From NCBI GenBank assembly GCA_949289145.1, contig CASEML010000062.1:1-55739 (forward strand): 55,739 nt of DNA. Reading direction: 5' to 3'. The notes beneath the pieces are model-generated. The model had not been told where the DNA came from, ran no database searches, and was given only the letters and a program-made list of their open reading frames with translations. The stretch comes from an uncultured Eubacteriales bacterium (GTDB lineage: Bacteria; Bacillota; Clostridia; Lachnospirales; Lachnospiraceae). Below, piece by piece: positions 28,938 to 37,795 of the stretch. A program made the position numbers and the translations under genes. Position 1 is the stretch's first letter, and every line of letters starts with the position of its first letter.

Positions 28938-31900
28938 ATGATGATAAGAAAAAAAATGGGGAAATGGAAAAAAATTACAGCTGCTTTTTTGGCAGGAATA
29001 ATGCTTACATCCACGACTGCACCAACAGCACAGCAGGTACAGGCGGCAACGAAAGGGAGTGTACAGGTTACAAATGCAATCTCCAGTGGAATTACTTTGA
29101 AAACAGACGGAGATTTAGTTCAGACTTCAGAAGAAGAAAACACATCTGCAGCAAATTCCTATAGTACGATAAGTGCGGTGGCGGCTTATGTGTCGAAGCA
29201 TATGACGAATAGAGAGACACATTTTAGTGTGATTTATACAGGCAGTGACTATGATACTTATGGTGACAGAGGTAAAATTAAAACGGACCTGCTGCCAAAA
29301 GTGTTTTCTATTGATACAGCAAGCACCAGTGATGCAGACTATTTATTTCATATTTATAAGTCAATAGATGTAGACTATGTGGTAAATTCTACCAACAAAT
29401 ATATTCATTTTACGTTTGATGTGGAGTACTGGGAAAGCAAAGAGGAAACAGATTATGTGGATGATAATTTATCTTCTATCATCTCAGATATGGGATTATC
29501 TGAAAGTGCGACAGACTATGATAAAGTGAAGGCAGTACATGACTGGATCTGCGGTAATGTAAGTAAAGGAACTTCTATAACATCCGAAGTGGACGGAAAA
29601 ACAGAAATTGCCACATTGACACCATATACAGCATTTAAATATGGTCAGTCTTCCAGTGCAGGTTATGCGGGACTGGCATACAAATTGCTTTTTAAATTGG
29701 GAGTGCAGAGCGCTATTATTCGTGGGACAGATCAGGGAAGTAATACTAAGGTTTGGAATTTGGTGAAGCTGGATGGAATATGGTACCATATGAGTATTTA
29801 TGAAGATGATAAAGATTCTGCCAACGATGGTTTGGACAGTGCAACTTATGATTACACATATTTTCTTTTGGGAACTAACACGCAGAGAAAAAAACTTCCG
29901 GTAGGAAGTATATATTCCGGATATACCGCTTATTATGAAATGTCTGAGGAAGATTATTTTGCGGATGATGATCCGATTTACACAGAAGATGGTACGAAAT
30001 CGCTTTATGGAATCACAGCGCAGTTTGTGGGGCAGGAACAGGAAATTGGAAGCTTTATATCTAAGGGACAGATTTTAGTATATGCATACTATTCGAAAGA
30101 GGATTATGATTTAAAACAAAACAGCGCATCGGTACGTGTGTTTGATATTGATCCAATGCGTGTAGAACGAGAAGGAGACAATACCATCACAGTTACTTAT
30201 ATGGGAAAATCCTGTAAGATTAACGTGGTAGGCTCCAACACACCGGCAACCGATGGAAAGCTAAAGATTGATTTTGTAGTAAATGGTGGAAGTGCAGTAG
30301 ATTCAATCACAGATATCTCTAAAAACCAGACCATCAGTTTGTCTTCCATTACGCCAGTAAAAGAAGGATATCAGTTTGGGGGATGGTATTTAGACAGTAC
30401 TTTGCAGACGAAATGCCCTACAAAATTTACCATTACACAGAGCATCACATTATATGCGAAGTGGGAAAAAACAAGTGTATCTGCTCTAAAAGTAACTTAT
30501 ACAGGAAAGCCGCTGCCGGTAAATACGGTATATGAAAAAGATGCCAATGGAGATAACATTATAGCAGAAGACGGAAAACCAAGTATTTTGCGCTGGGAAG
30601 CAACGTTGGACCGGTCTGATTTAGAGGTTATGGCATATAATAGTGATGGCACAGAAGAGCTGATTACAGATTATAACGTGCGGTTAAAAGAAGGAAAGAA
30701 TAATTTTGATTGCATCTATGAAGAACCTTTGCTGCTGTTTGATAAAAATTCCACTACATTTCCGGCTTATGGTCAGAGCATTGTCATGGAAGTGGAGAAG
30801 GATGGAAAAACGGATACTTTTGAAGTGTATTTGGCAGAATACTGGGGCGAAGACGAAACTGTATCCAGTGGAACAGTAAAAATTGAAGTATACGAAGATG
30901 TGTCTGAAGAAGGGGTACCGGGCATGCCTACAGTGGTAGAAATTCCCAGATATTCCAGATTTTCCGAAGCAGGAATAGAGGAACCGTCAAGAGCAACGGA
31001 AACATTTGGCGGATGGTATACAGAAACAGATTATGTTAACAGAGTAACGGATTATACAAGAATTACAGAAGACACTAAAATTTATGCCAAATGGGTAAAG
31101 AAAACATTGAAATCTCTGAGGGTAGAATATACTGGAACGGATATGCCTATTTGGAGCAACATTGATTTGGATAAAGTTCTGGTGAAGGCTTTTTATGATG
31201 ACTATTCTGTTAAAACTATTTTGGATTCCTACGAAATTTCTTCAACTTTAATAGAACATGAAGGAACTAATGTATTTACAGTAAAATATCAGGAAACCAA
31301 TCCTTACGATGCGGATGAAATTATTTCTTTTACAAAAACCTTTACGGTAGAAGGATATATACCGGATGGTGAAACATATCGTGTCAGCTTTGACAGTATG
31401 GGTGGTTCTGTGGTGGAAAGTATCACAGGCGTGGCCAAGGGAGAAACTATTACTTTGCCAAATCCACCGACGAAGGAGGGCTTTGTATTTGGCGGTTGGT
31501 ATCGTGATACTTCCTGCAAGGTACCATTTACAGAAAACTCCAAGGTAACGAAAGATATTACATTATATGCCAAATGGGAAGAATTTCAGCTGATACCATA
31601 TGCGTTGGAAGCGGCTTATGTTGGAGATGCATTATATGTCAATGACGGTATTCCGAAAGAAAGTATTCGTGTTATTGCAATGTATAATGACTCTGTGGCA
31701 AGAATGGTAGATGACTTTACTTATACTCCAAATACGATTCTGCAGGAAGGAGCTAATGTGATTACCGTTTCCTTTGAAGATTTGAATGCAGCGGTTGTAA
31801 TTGAGACTGGGGTTCCGGGGAAAAAATATACAATTACCTTTGACAGTTGTGGTGGAAATGAAATAGAAGAGATTCCCAATATTACTTGGGGGGATACAGT

Positions 31901-33482
31901 TACCCTGCCAAGGCCCGTTAAGACCGGAGCAGTTTTTGAAGGTTGGTATACTTCCAAGGATTACACAACGGAATTTACAGAAAAAGATTATGTGACCAGA
32001 GATATGACATTGTATGCTAAGTGGAGTGAGGAATCTCAGGGAACGGTAACACCAACCTCCGCGGCTGATATTACTGGCGGAGCAGGAGGAAATGTAACTC
32101 CCACTGTTACAGTGACACCAACACCAACCACTACACCAACTGCAACACCTACGCCGGGAGTGCAAGCTACACCGACATCAGGTGGAGATAGTTCTGCAAA
32201 TAGTAAAAAAACAGTAGAATCCATTACAGCTGAATATCTTGGAAATAATATGGTGGTGGGAACTGCCATTGCAAAAGAAAATATTCTAGTGACTGCAACC
32301 TATTCCGATGGAACCACAGAAACAGTAACGGACTTTACCTTGACTCCAGATTCAATTAAGACAGTGGGCACCAATGTAGTGGTAGTAAAATATAAGAGGA
32401 AATCTGCTACCATAACAATTAATGGTGTGGAAGCAACTGCAGCACCTACTCAGTCGGTAACCGCAGCACCAACAGCAACCAGCGGGGCTGCAAGAGCCAC
32501 AACAACACCAGGGGCAACCGCAGCACCAACAGGTTCGCCTACCTCTAGCGCTTCGTCTCTAGATGCATCTCCTGAAAATTTTCAGGACAAGGTGAACTCT
32601 ATTTTTAACAAGATAAAAAATGGAAACAGTGATGCCAGTGTTGAAGATATTGCAGAGGCAATAAGTATGCTTCATGAAATGACTCCAAGGGAATTAAGCG
32701 AGATTGATGAAGATATTTTACGAACACTGGATACTATGATACAAAATCTCAGCAATGTAAGTGTTGTTATTGATAACCATATTGAAGATTATCCGGTAAC
32801 TGAAAAGGATGTATGGGGATTGGCACTTGTGCTTACGGCTAACGATATCCTCAGCGGTAATAAAATTGAGGTGATATTGGATATTTCAGAAGCGTCTCTC
32901 ACCTCTAGTATACGAAGCTTGTTAGAACAGTATGCCATTATTCAAGATAAAAACATTTTCAAATATCTTGATATCAGGTTATATAAGTATACTGAAACTG
33001 CCGACAGTACAAGAGATGAGGATAAGCTTCCCATTTATGAGACCTTGCTGCCGATACATCTCACATTGCCAATACCTGTGGAGAATCAGGGAGAATCCTT
33101 TTATTGTGTGATTCGTGAGCACGAAGAACAGGTGACAGCGATTCCGGATTCTGACAGTTCAGAAGAAACGATCAGCTTTGAAAGCAATTATTTCTCTATT
33201 TTTGCACTGGCATACGGAAATACTCAGGTAGAAGAACTTACAGTGGAAGAGGGGGAAATGGTTACAGCTGACACGCCTGAAAACACATCAGGTACTGGAG
33301 AGACTGACAGTATAGAGAAAAAAACAAAGGGAAATTCAACGCTTCCGTTTATTTTAGCTGCTATTGCAGTTATTGCTTTTGCGATTATGGTTATTACCAT
33401 CGTAATTGTGAAAGAATTAAATAAGAAGGATGAGGAAGAAGAAACCGTGCAGCAGGTGCCGGCAACAGAACAAAATAAATAG
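28938..33482 (+). CDS. Large cell-surface protein: inactive transglutaminase-like domain, InlB B-repeats, C-terminal membrane anchor
   Basis: 1514 residues. A signal peptide (about 1-36, ending VQAA) leads to a transglutaminase-like domain (about 190-300). Its triad is replaced: Ser240 in SSSAGYAG where Cys is expected, Lys271 in KVWNLV for His, Ser286 in WYHMSIY for Asp. Four InlB/Listeria-Bacteroides B-repeats follow, ending near residues 511, 722, 881 and 1030, each closing with YAKW. They alternate with Ig-like units (YTGKPLPV, YTGTDMPI). Thr/Pro-rich linkers (about 1035-1085 and 1165-1210) flank another Ig-like unit. The end has one membrane helix (about 1470-1490) and a charged tail, with no LPXTG. 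It is probably an exposed scaffold or adhesin; there is no partner gene. Confidence 0.9.
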   Translation: MMIRKKMGKWKKITAAFLAGIMLTSTTAPTAQQVQAATKGSVQVTNAISSGITLKTDGDLVQTSEEENTSAANSYSTISAVAAYVSKHMTNRETHFSVIYTGSDYDTYGDRGKIKTDLLPKVFSIDTASTSDADYLFHIYKSIDVDYVVNSTNKYIHFTFDVEYWESKEETDYVDDNLSSIISDMGLSESATDYDKVKAVHDWICGNVSKGTSITSEVDGKTEIATLTPYTAFKYGQSSSAGYAGLAYKLLFKLGVQSAIIRGTDQGSNTKVWNLVKLDGIWYHMSIYEDDKDSANDGLDSATYDYTYFLLGTNTQRKKLPVGSIYSGYTAYYEMSEEDYFADDDPIYTEDGTKSLYGITAQFVGQEQEIGSFISKGQILVYAYYSKEDYDLKQNSASVRVFDIDPMRVEREGDNTITVTYMGKSCKINVVGSNTPATDGKLKIDFVVNGGSAVDSITDISKNQTISLSSITPVKEGYQFGGWYLDSTLQTKCPTKFTITQSITLYAKWEKTSVSALKVTYTGKPLPVNTVYEKDANGDNIIAEDGKPSILRWEATLDRSDLEVMAYNSDGTEELITDYNVRLKEGKNNFDCIYEEPLLLFDKNSTTFPAYGQSIVMEVEKDGKTDTFEVYLAEYWGEDETVSSGTVKIEVYEDVSEEGVPGMPTVVEIPRYSRFSEAGIEEPSRATETFGGWYTETDYVNRVTDYTRITEDTKIYAKWVKKTLKSLRVEYTGTDMPIWSNIDLDKVLVKAFYDDYSVKTILDSYEISSTLIEHEGTNVFTVKYQETNPYDADEIISFTKTFTVEGYIPDGETYRVSFDSMGGSVVESITGVAKGETITLPNPPTKEGFVFGGWYRDTSCKVPFTENSKVTKDITLYAKWEEFQLIPYALEAAYVGDALYVNDGIPKESIRVIAMYNDSVARMVDDFTYTPNTILQEGANVITVSFEDLNAAVVIETGVPGKKYTITFDSCGGNEIEEIPNITWGDTVTLPRPVKTGAVFEGWYTSKDYTTEFTEKDYVTRDMTLYAKWSEESQGTVTPTSAADITGGAGGNVTPTVTVTPTPTTTPTATPTPGVQATPTSGGDSSANSKKTVESITAEYLGNNMVVGTAIAKENILVTATYSDGTTETVTDFTLTPDSIKTVGTNVVVVKYKRKSATITINGVEATAAPTQSVTAAPTATSGAARATTTPGATAAPTGSPTSSASSLDASPENFQDKVNSIFNKIKNGNSDASVEDIAEAISMLHEMTPRELSEIDEDILRTLDTMIQNLSNVSVVIDNHIEDYPVTEKDVWGLALVLTANDILSGNKIEVILDISEASLTSSIRSLLEQYAIIQDKNIFKYLDIRLYKYTETADSTRDEDKLPIYETLLPIHLTLPIPVENQGESFYCVIREHEEQVTAIPDSDSSEETISFESNYFSIFALAYGNTQVEELTVEEGEMVTADTPENTSGTGETDSIEKKTKGNSTLPFILAAIAVIAFAIMVITIVIVKELNKKDEEEETVQQVPATEQNK

Positions 33483-33509
33483 GAAAACAATAGAAAGTTA
33501 TGAAAAAAT

Positions 33510-33554
33510 AGAGTTATTGTTCTCGGAGGATTAGCACTCGGGTACAATAACTCT
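33510..33554. terminator. Probable bidirectional terminator hairpin
   Basis: AGAGTTATTGT (33510-33520) pairs perfectly with ACAATAACTCT (33544-33554) over a 23-base loop. It lies between the convergent surface-protein gene and a minus-strand gene. There is an A-rich run on the left and only a short T run on the right. Confidence 0.5.
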
Positions 33555-33569
33555 ATGTTTCTTCGCAGC

Positions 33570-33767
33570 TCAATCTTTATGTAATAGTTTATACAGCATA
33601 TTGCAGACGTAAAGAATTACCGGAAAGGCAATGGTGAAGAAAATGGAAATCTGCAGCAGCTGGAAACTTAACTCGCTGTCCATAAGGGCGAACACCAGTG
33701 TAGAAATATACAGACCCGCTAATACTATGATACCCAAAATTGCAAGTACTTTTTTTGCTTTTTTCAA
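33570..33767 (-). CDS. Small two-helix membrane protein
   Basis: 65 residues with a Lys-rich N-terminus (KKAKK) and two hydrophobic helices (about 8-28 and 36-58), ending in a charged KLLHKD. The start is TTG 33767 with a strong AGGAGG upstream; no ATG is available in frame. I do not recognise a family. A gap of 62 bases separates it from the TIGR04086-like gene upstream on the same strand, so they may be co-transcribed. Confidence 0.6.
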   Translation of the reverse strand: MKKAKKVLAILGIIVLAGLYISTLVFALMDSELSFQLLQISIFFTIAFPVILYVCNMLYKLLHKD

Positions 33768-33829
33768 AATTTGACCTCCTAATAAGATATATGGAATAGT
33801 ATAGCATAGATCTTGTTAATAGAAAAGAA

Positions 33830-34195
33830 TTATCTTTTGTTGGTCAGCATTCCTCCCAGCATACCACTTAAAGAGCACATAGCCATAACCGTTATAAAAT
33901 GTACCGCATCGCTTTGTACACCCTTGTTGATGGCAAGAGAAATCAGGGTAAGTAAAACAAAATAGATGGCACCCAGCAGCAAGCCGCATAAAAAACGTCT
34001 GGAGGAAGACATTTTGCCGGCAATATAGCCACCGGTAAAACAACTAATTACATAGCTTAGTGTAATACCAATGCTGATGATAGATTCATTCAGATGAAGC
34101 TTTAACAAAAGAAAGGAAAGTAAAATTAATATTAGTAAAGTAATCACGTAAGAAGCAATAAGACTTTTTATCAGACTGGAAATTTTAATATTCAT
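33830..34195 (-). CDS. TIGR04086-like four-helix membrane protein
   Basis: 121 residues with four predicted membrane helices (about 9-31, 38-62, 69-90 and 97-117). Gly-rich helix pairs (CFTGGYIAGK, SLSGMLGGML) are typical of the TIGR04086/YrzE family. ATG 34195 has GGGAGG upstream; the earlier in-frame ATG at 34213 lies before that site and is unlikely. The function of the family is unknown. It is divergent from the CorC-type gene. Confidence 0.75.
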   Translation of the reverse strand: MNIKISSLIKSLIASYVITLLILILLSFLLLKLHLNESIISIGITLSYVISCFTGGYIAGKMSSSRRFLCGLLLGAIYFVLLTLISLAINKGVQSDAVHFITVMAMCSLSGMLGGMLTNKR

Positions 34196-34299
34196 AAGAA
34201 CCTCCCATGGCAAATAGTTAAAATAAGTGTTGACCTCATTGTATTATATTTGACAAGTATTATAATTATGTTAATTATCTCAAATCTAAGCAAATCTAC

Positions 34300-34328
34300 T
34301 TGACAAATTACCGGAAAAATTGTATATT
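34300..34328 (+). promoter_or_regulatory. Sigma-A promoter of the CorC-type gene
   Basis: Consensus -35 TTGACA (34300-34305), a 17-base spacer and -10 TATATT (34323-34328). The predicted transcript starts near 34335. This excludes the upstream reading-frame starts of the following gene and supports TTG 34372. Confidence 0.75.
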
Positions 34329-34371
34329 TTTAAAAAATAAACTTACAAATATGAGAAAAGGGGAGATATTT

Positions 34372-35658
34372 TTGGATTCAGGAGATGCCATACAGTTGTT
34401 GATTTTAGCGATACTTATTATATTGTCAGCATTTTTTTCCTCGGCAGAAACATCGCTTACAACAGTAAACAGAATCCGTATTATGAATTTAGCAGAGGAA
34501 GGTAGCAAAAGAGCAGCAATCATGTTGAAAGTAATAGATGATTCCGGAAAGATGCTCAGTGCCATATTAATTGGAAATAATATTGTGAATATTTTAGCTT
34601 CTTCATTGGCAACAGTGCTGGCTACTCGTTTGCTGGGAAACAAAGGTGTGGGAATTGCTACAGGTATAGTGACACTGTTAATACTTGTTTTTGGAGAGAT
34701 AACACCAAAAACACTGGCAACTATACATTCAGAAAAGATGGCCTTGTTGTATGCGCCGATTATATATTATCTGATGATTATATTGACTCCGTTTATCTTT
34801 ATCATAAATAAATTGTCAATGGGCTTTTTAAAGCTTTTGCGTGTGAATCCCAGCGAAAAGAATGACACCATGACAGAAAATGAGCTTCGAACGATTGTAA
34901 ATGTAAGTCATGAGGAAGGTGTTATAGAAAGTGAAGAGCGTCAAATGATTTATAATGTGTTTGATTTTGGCGATTCTTTGGCAAAGGATATTATGGTTCC
35001 CAGAGTGGATATGATTTTTGCCCATGTAGATGCCACAAGGGAAGAACTGATTGAAATATTTAAAAAGGAAAAGTTTACCAGACTTCCGGTGTATGAAGAA
35101 TCTACCGATGATGTGATCGGTATTCTAAACATTAAAGATTTGCTATTGTATGAAAACGGTAAAGAGTTTCACGTGAGAGATATTCTTCGGGGAGCGTACT
35201 TTACATATGAGTACAAAAAGACATCGGAATTAATGATTGATATGAAGCAGGATTCTAATAATCTTGCCATTGTATTGGATGAATATGGAGCTACGGCTGG
35301 TTTGATTACTTTGGAAGATCTGCTGGAAGAAATCGTGGGTGAAATCCGAGATGAGTATGATGAAGATGAGAAGGATTTGATTCGCATGCTGTCAGAAAAT
35401 GAGTACCTGATCGAGGGGTCTATGAAGCTGGATGATGTTAATGATGCATTGGGACTTTCTTTTAGTTCGGAAGATTATGATTCCATTGGAGGGTTGATTA
35501 TTGAATTGTTAGACCGCTTGCCGGAAAAGCATGAAGCGGTTACCACAAAAGAAGGGATACGGCTGGAAGTAGAAAACATTGATAAAAACAGAATAGATAC
35601 GGTTCGCTTAACTATTCCCGAGAAGAAGGAAGATAAGGAAATAGAAAAGACAGAATGA
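34372..35658 (+). CDS. CNNM/CorC-type CBS membrane protein (hemolysin C family)
   Basis: A 428-residue magnesium/cobalt-efflux-type protein. DUF21/CNNM membrane domain (about 1-185; FFSSAETSLTTVNRIR, FGEITPKTLA), two CBS domains (about 195-320; VPRVDMIFAHV, RLPVYEES, VIGILNIKDLL) and a CorC/HlyC C-terminal domain (about 335-415; EYLIEGSMKLDDVND). TTG 34372 is favoured because GGGGAG precedes it and the sigma-A promoter lies just upstream. ATG 34351 lacks a ribosome site. It is monocistronic, closed by a terminator. Ion specificity cannot be told. Confidence 0.9.
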   Translation: MDSGDAIQLLILAILIILSAFFSSAETSLTTVNRIRIMNLAEEGSKRAAIMLKVIDDSGKMLSAILIGNNIVNILASSLATVLATRLLGNKGVGIATGIVTLLILVFGEITPKTLATIHSEKMALLYAPIIYYLMIILTPFIFIINKLSMGFLKLLRVNPSEKNDTMTENELRTIVNVSHEEGVIESEERQMIYNVFDFGDSLAKDIMVPRVDMIFAHVDATREELIEIFKKEKFTRLPVYEESTDDVIGILNIKDLLLYENGKEFHVRDILRGAYFTYEYKKTSELMIDMKQDSNNLAIVLDEYGATAGLITLEDLLEEIVGEIRDEYDEDEKDLIRMLSENEYLIEGSMKLDDVNDALGLSFSSEDYDSIGGLIIELLDRLPEKHEAVTTKEGIRLEVENIDKNRIDTVRLTIPEKKEDKEIEKTE

Positions 35659-35732
35659 ATTAAGAGAAATAAAAAATTAGTAGATTACTTGAAAAGAGAA
35701 AGTTAAAAGTGCATAGTCATTTGAAATACTTT

Positions 35733-35777
35733 AATCCTGATATGATGTTTTTAGAACAGATATATCAGGATTTTTTG
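35733..35777 (+). terminator. Terminator of the CorC-type gene
   Basis: AATCCTGATAT (35733-35743) pairs with ATATCAGGATT (35762-35772), followed by TTTTT. Confidence 0.85.
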
Positions 35778-35784
35778 CAAAAAT

Positions 35785-35826
35785 AAAAAAGCTAAAACCC
35801 TGATAAATTCAAGATTTCAGCTTTTT
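35785..35826 (-). terminator. Terminator of the tRNA-Thr transcript
   Basis: AAAAAGCT...AAA on the left pairs with TTT...AGCTTTTT on the right. Read on the minus strand it lies directly downstream of the tRNA and ends in a U-run. It can also act on the plus strand. Confidence 0.75.
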
Positions 35827-35833
35827 AAAATTA

Positions 35834-35906
35834 AGCTAGCAACGGGAATCGAACCCGTGACCTCTTCACTACCAATGAAGTGCGCTACCGACTGTGCCAT
35901 GCCAGC
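35834..35906 (-). tRNA. tRNA-Thr (anticodon GGT)
   Basis: The minus strand folds as a complete cloverleaf: acceptor GCTGGCA with TGCTAGC (one G-T pair), D arm with AGTCGGTAG, anticodon stem CTTCA/TGAAG with loop TTGGTAG (anticodon GGT, reading ACC), and T arm ACGGG-TTCGATT-CCCGT. CCA is not encoded. The discriminator is T. No other tRNA is adjacent. Confidence 0.95.
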
Positions 35907-36015
35907 ATATTCATTACTTGACAAAAAGAGTATAGCATATTGTGTATATAATTGCAACAGTTTATTAAAAAAAATAATTGGATAACACAGCTACAATTAT
36001 TTTTTAACTTTAATA

Positions 36016-36058
36016 TAGGGGGGAGGCAGATGATTCTTTTATCTACCTCCTCCCCCAT
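36016..36058. terminator. Hairpin downstream of the PAP2 gene
   Basis: A long imperfect stem pairs GGGGGGAGG (left) with CCTCCTCCCCC (right) over an A/T-rich loop. It lies just past the stop of the minus-strand PAP2 gene, and an A/T-rich stretch follows in that direction. Confidence 0.5.
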
Positions 36059-36064
36059 AGGATG

Positions 36065-36730
36065 TTAATCTGTTTTCTTTACTCGCAGTTCTTTCCTTCG
36101 TTGACCAAAGGGAAGAACCTCACGCCGATAGGCCAGTGGGTAGATTACTACAGCCATAAGAATTCCGGTCAGTACGTCGAACATAGAGTGCTGTTTTAAA
36201 AACACAGTAGACATACAAATAGATATCATTAAGACAAAAGAAAAAATTCGAATGGCTTTTTTATCCTTTAAGGTACTGGAGTGAATGACCGCAAAGTGTG
36301 TTCCAATGGAATTATACACATGAATGCTTGGAAATAAATTGGTTGGAGTATCGGTCGCATGCAATGCCATTACCATTTTTGTAAAAATGGAGGAATCCGG
36401 ATAAACTTCCGGACGCAGGTGATGTCCATTTGGATACAAAGTGGAAACAATCAAAAATATGGTCATTCCAGTAAATAGAAAAACACAGTTGCGCGTAAAA
36501 TCTGAAGCATTAGTAAAACATTGATATAAAAGTACCGCGGCAACGTATACAAACCATAAAAGATATGGAATAATAAACACAGAAATAAATGGTATTTTGT
36601 CATCGATTTCCATATGAATGACATTATAGTTAGTGGTTACATGGTTTTCTAAATAGATAAACCATGGAAGATAAAGAAATCCATAGGAAAACCATAAAAT
36701 ATGTTTATATTTTTTGAAAAATGTTTTCAT
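36065..36730 (-). CDS. PAP2-superfamily membrane phosphatase
   Basis: 221 residues, about six membrane helices. The superfamily motifs are PSIHVYNS (motif II with the catalytic His) and KQHSMFDVLTGI (motif III with the nucleophilic His and Asp). Motif I is weak: HHLRPEVYPDSS lies where KxxxxxxRP is expected. It resembles lipid phosphatase or inositolphosphoryl-type transferases. It is 60 bases downstream of a glycerophosphodiesterase gene on the same strand, pointing to membrane-lipid turnover. The start ATG has GGAGGC upstream. Confidence 0.8.
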   Translation of the reverse strand: MKTFFKKYKHILWFSYGFLYLPWFIYLENHVTTNYNVIHMEIDDKIPFISVFIIPYLLWFVYVAAVLLYQCFTNASDFTRNCVFLFTGMTIFLIVSTLYPNGHHLRPEVYPDSSIFTKMVMALHATDTPTNLFPSIHVYNSIGTHFAVIHSSTLKDKKAIRIFSFVLMISICMSTVFLKQHSMFDVLTGILMAVVIYPLAYRREVLPFGQRRKELRVKKTD

Positions 36731-36790
36731 AAAAAAAGCCTCCTAAAATTTCAAGTAAATTATATGATAAGTTGACAAAAAGTACAAGCG

Positions 36791-37639
36791 TTACATAATA
36801 AAGCCTTCGAAAATGAAGGAATCGAATTTTTTAAAGGAATCAGCATAAGCCTTTGGAGAATCTATTGTCCATGCAAAGGTGGGCACACGAAACAGATAGC
36901 GGTTTAAAAGGAAACTTAAATTAAAAGTATCCTTGTAACAAAAGGAAATGAAATCTGGTCGTGCTAAAATATTAGCCAGCAGATATTTTACAATAAAGCA
37001 TAGGATGAAGCCGCCATCAGCTACTGGTTTTGTCAAATTGCCCGACAACTGTCCGCGAACAACATCGGGACGGTGAATACGATACCATACCAATGCCAGC
37101 GTATTAAAGGACTCAATGCAGTATTTCCCTTTATAATTGCGTAAGATTTCATCTACTAGCTGACAGGTTAACATATTAAAAACGGGAAGTTTTATTTCAA
37201 TTAAAAGTGGAACCTGACCATTCACCAGCTTTAATACTTCAGAAAGTAATGGAATTTTACAATCGGTAGAAAGCAGTGTCAGTTCGCATAGTTCCCGATA
37301 AGTTTTTTCATTTACGTTCACATCAATGCCGCACATACGGCTTAAAGTGTTGTCGTGAAAAACCACTAGTTTGTTGTCTTTTGTAACTTGAACATCCAGC
37401 TCAATTCCATAACCGTTTTCCACTGCATTTGCAAAGGCGGGCAAAGAATTTTCGGGACAAGAAGCTTCGTTGGAAAACAATCCCCGGTGGGCATAGCACT
37501 TTCCCATATATTCTCTGGTAACTTTCCTTTTTGGAAAGCGGGGGGCAATAAAAATAAGATAGAGAAGTAAAAAAGCCAGAATACTTATCACATATGTCAT
37601 ACGGTAAAAACCCCTTTGTATTTTAATTTTCATTTTCAT
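36791..37639 (-). CDS. Membrane-anchored glycerophosphodiester phosphodiesterase
   Basis: 282 residues. ATG 37639 is chosen since AAGGTAGGT precedes it; an earlier TTG/ATG extension has no site. One N-terminal membrane helix (about 13-35) is followed by the GDPD barrel with AHRGLFSNEASCPENSLPAF (split in reading), ELDVQVTKDNKLVVFHDN, IEIKL, and a final AWTID. The His, Glu and Asp positions for metal and catalysis are present. It hydrolyses glycerophosphodiesters to an alcohol and glycerol-3-phosphate, probably outside the membrane, and pairs with the downstream PAP2 gene. Confidence 0.88.
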   Translation of the reverse strand: MKMKIKIQRGFYRMTYVISILAFLLLYLIFIAPRFPKRKVTREYMGKCYAHRGLFSNEASCPENSLPAFANAVENGYGIELDVQVTKDNKLVVFHDNTLSRMCGIDVNVNEKTYRELCELTLLSTDCKIPLLSEVLKLVNGQVPLLIEIKLPVFNMLTCQLVDEILRNYKGKYCIESFNTLALVWYRIHRPDVVRGQLSGNLTKPVADGGFILCFIVKYLLANILARPDFISFCYKDTFNLSFLLNRYLFRVPTFAWTIDSPKAYADSFKKFDSFIFEGFIM

Positions 37640-37744
37640 ACCTACCTTAGCACAGTCGATTTGTGAAATCAATAACAAACAAAAAATCTTCAGAAAAGTT
37701 TAAAAATTTTTTACAGATTCCATATAGTAATTCCGTAACAAAAA

Positions 37745-37753
37745 TGTTATAAT
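37745..37753 (+). promoter_or_regulatory. Extended -10 promoter element
   Basis: TGTTATAAT is a perfect extended -10 (TGnTATAAT), 43 bases before the VanY-type gene. No good -35 is seen, which is usual for extended -10 promoters. Confidence 0.5.
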
Positions 37754-37795
37754 ATTGAAACAAGTAGCAACGATAAAATATTTGAACGGTAAACA

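Noticed and set aside
31632-32269. Cys/Ser- and Val/Gly-rich antisense frames under the surface protein
   Set aside because: Artefacts of the Thr/Pro-rich repeats read on the other strand.
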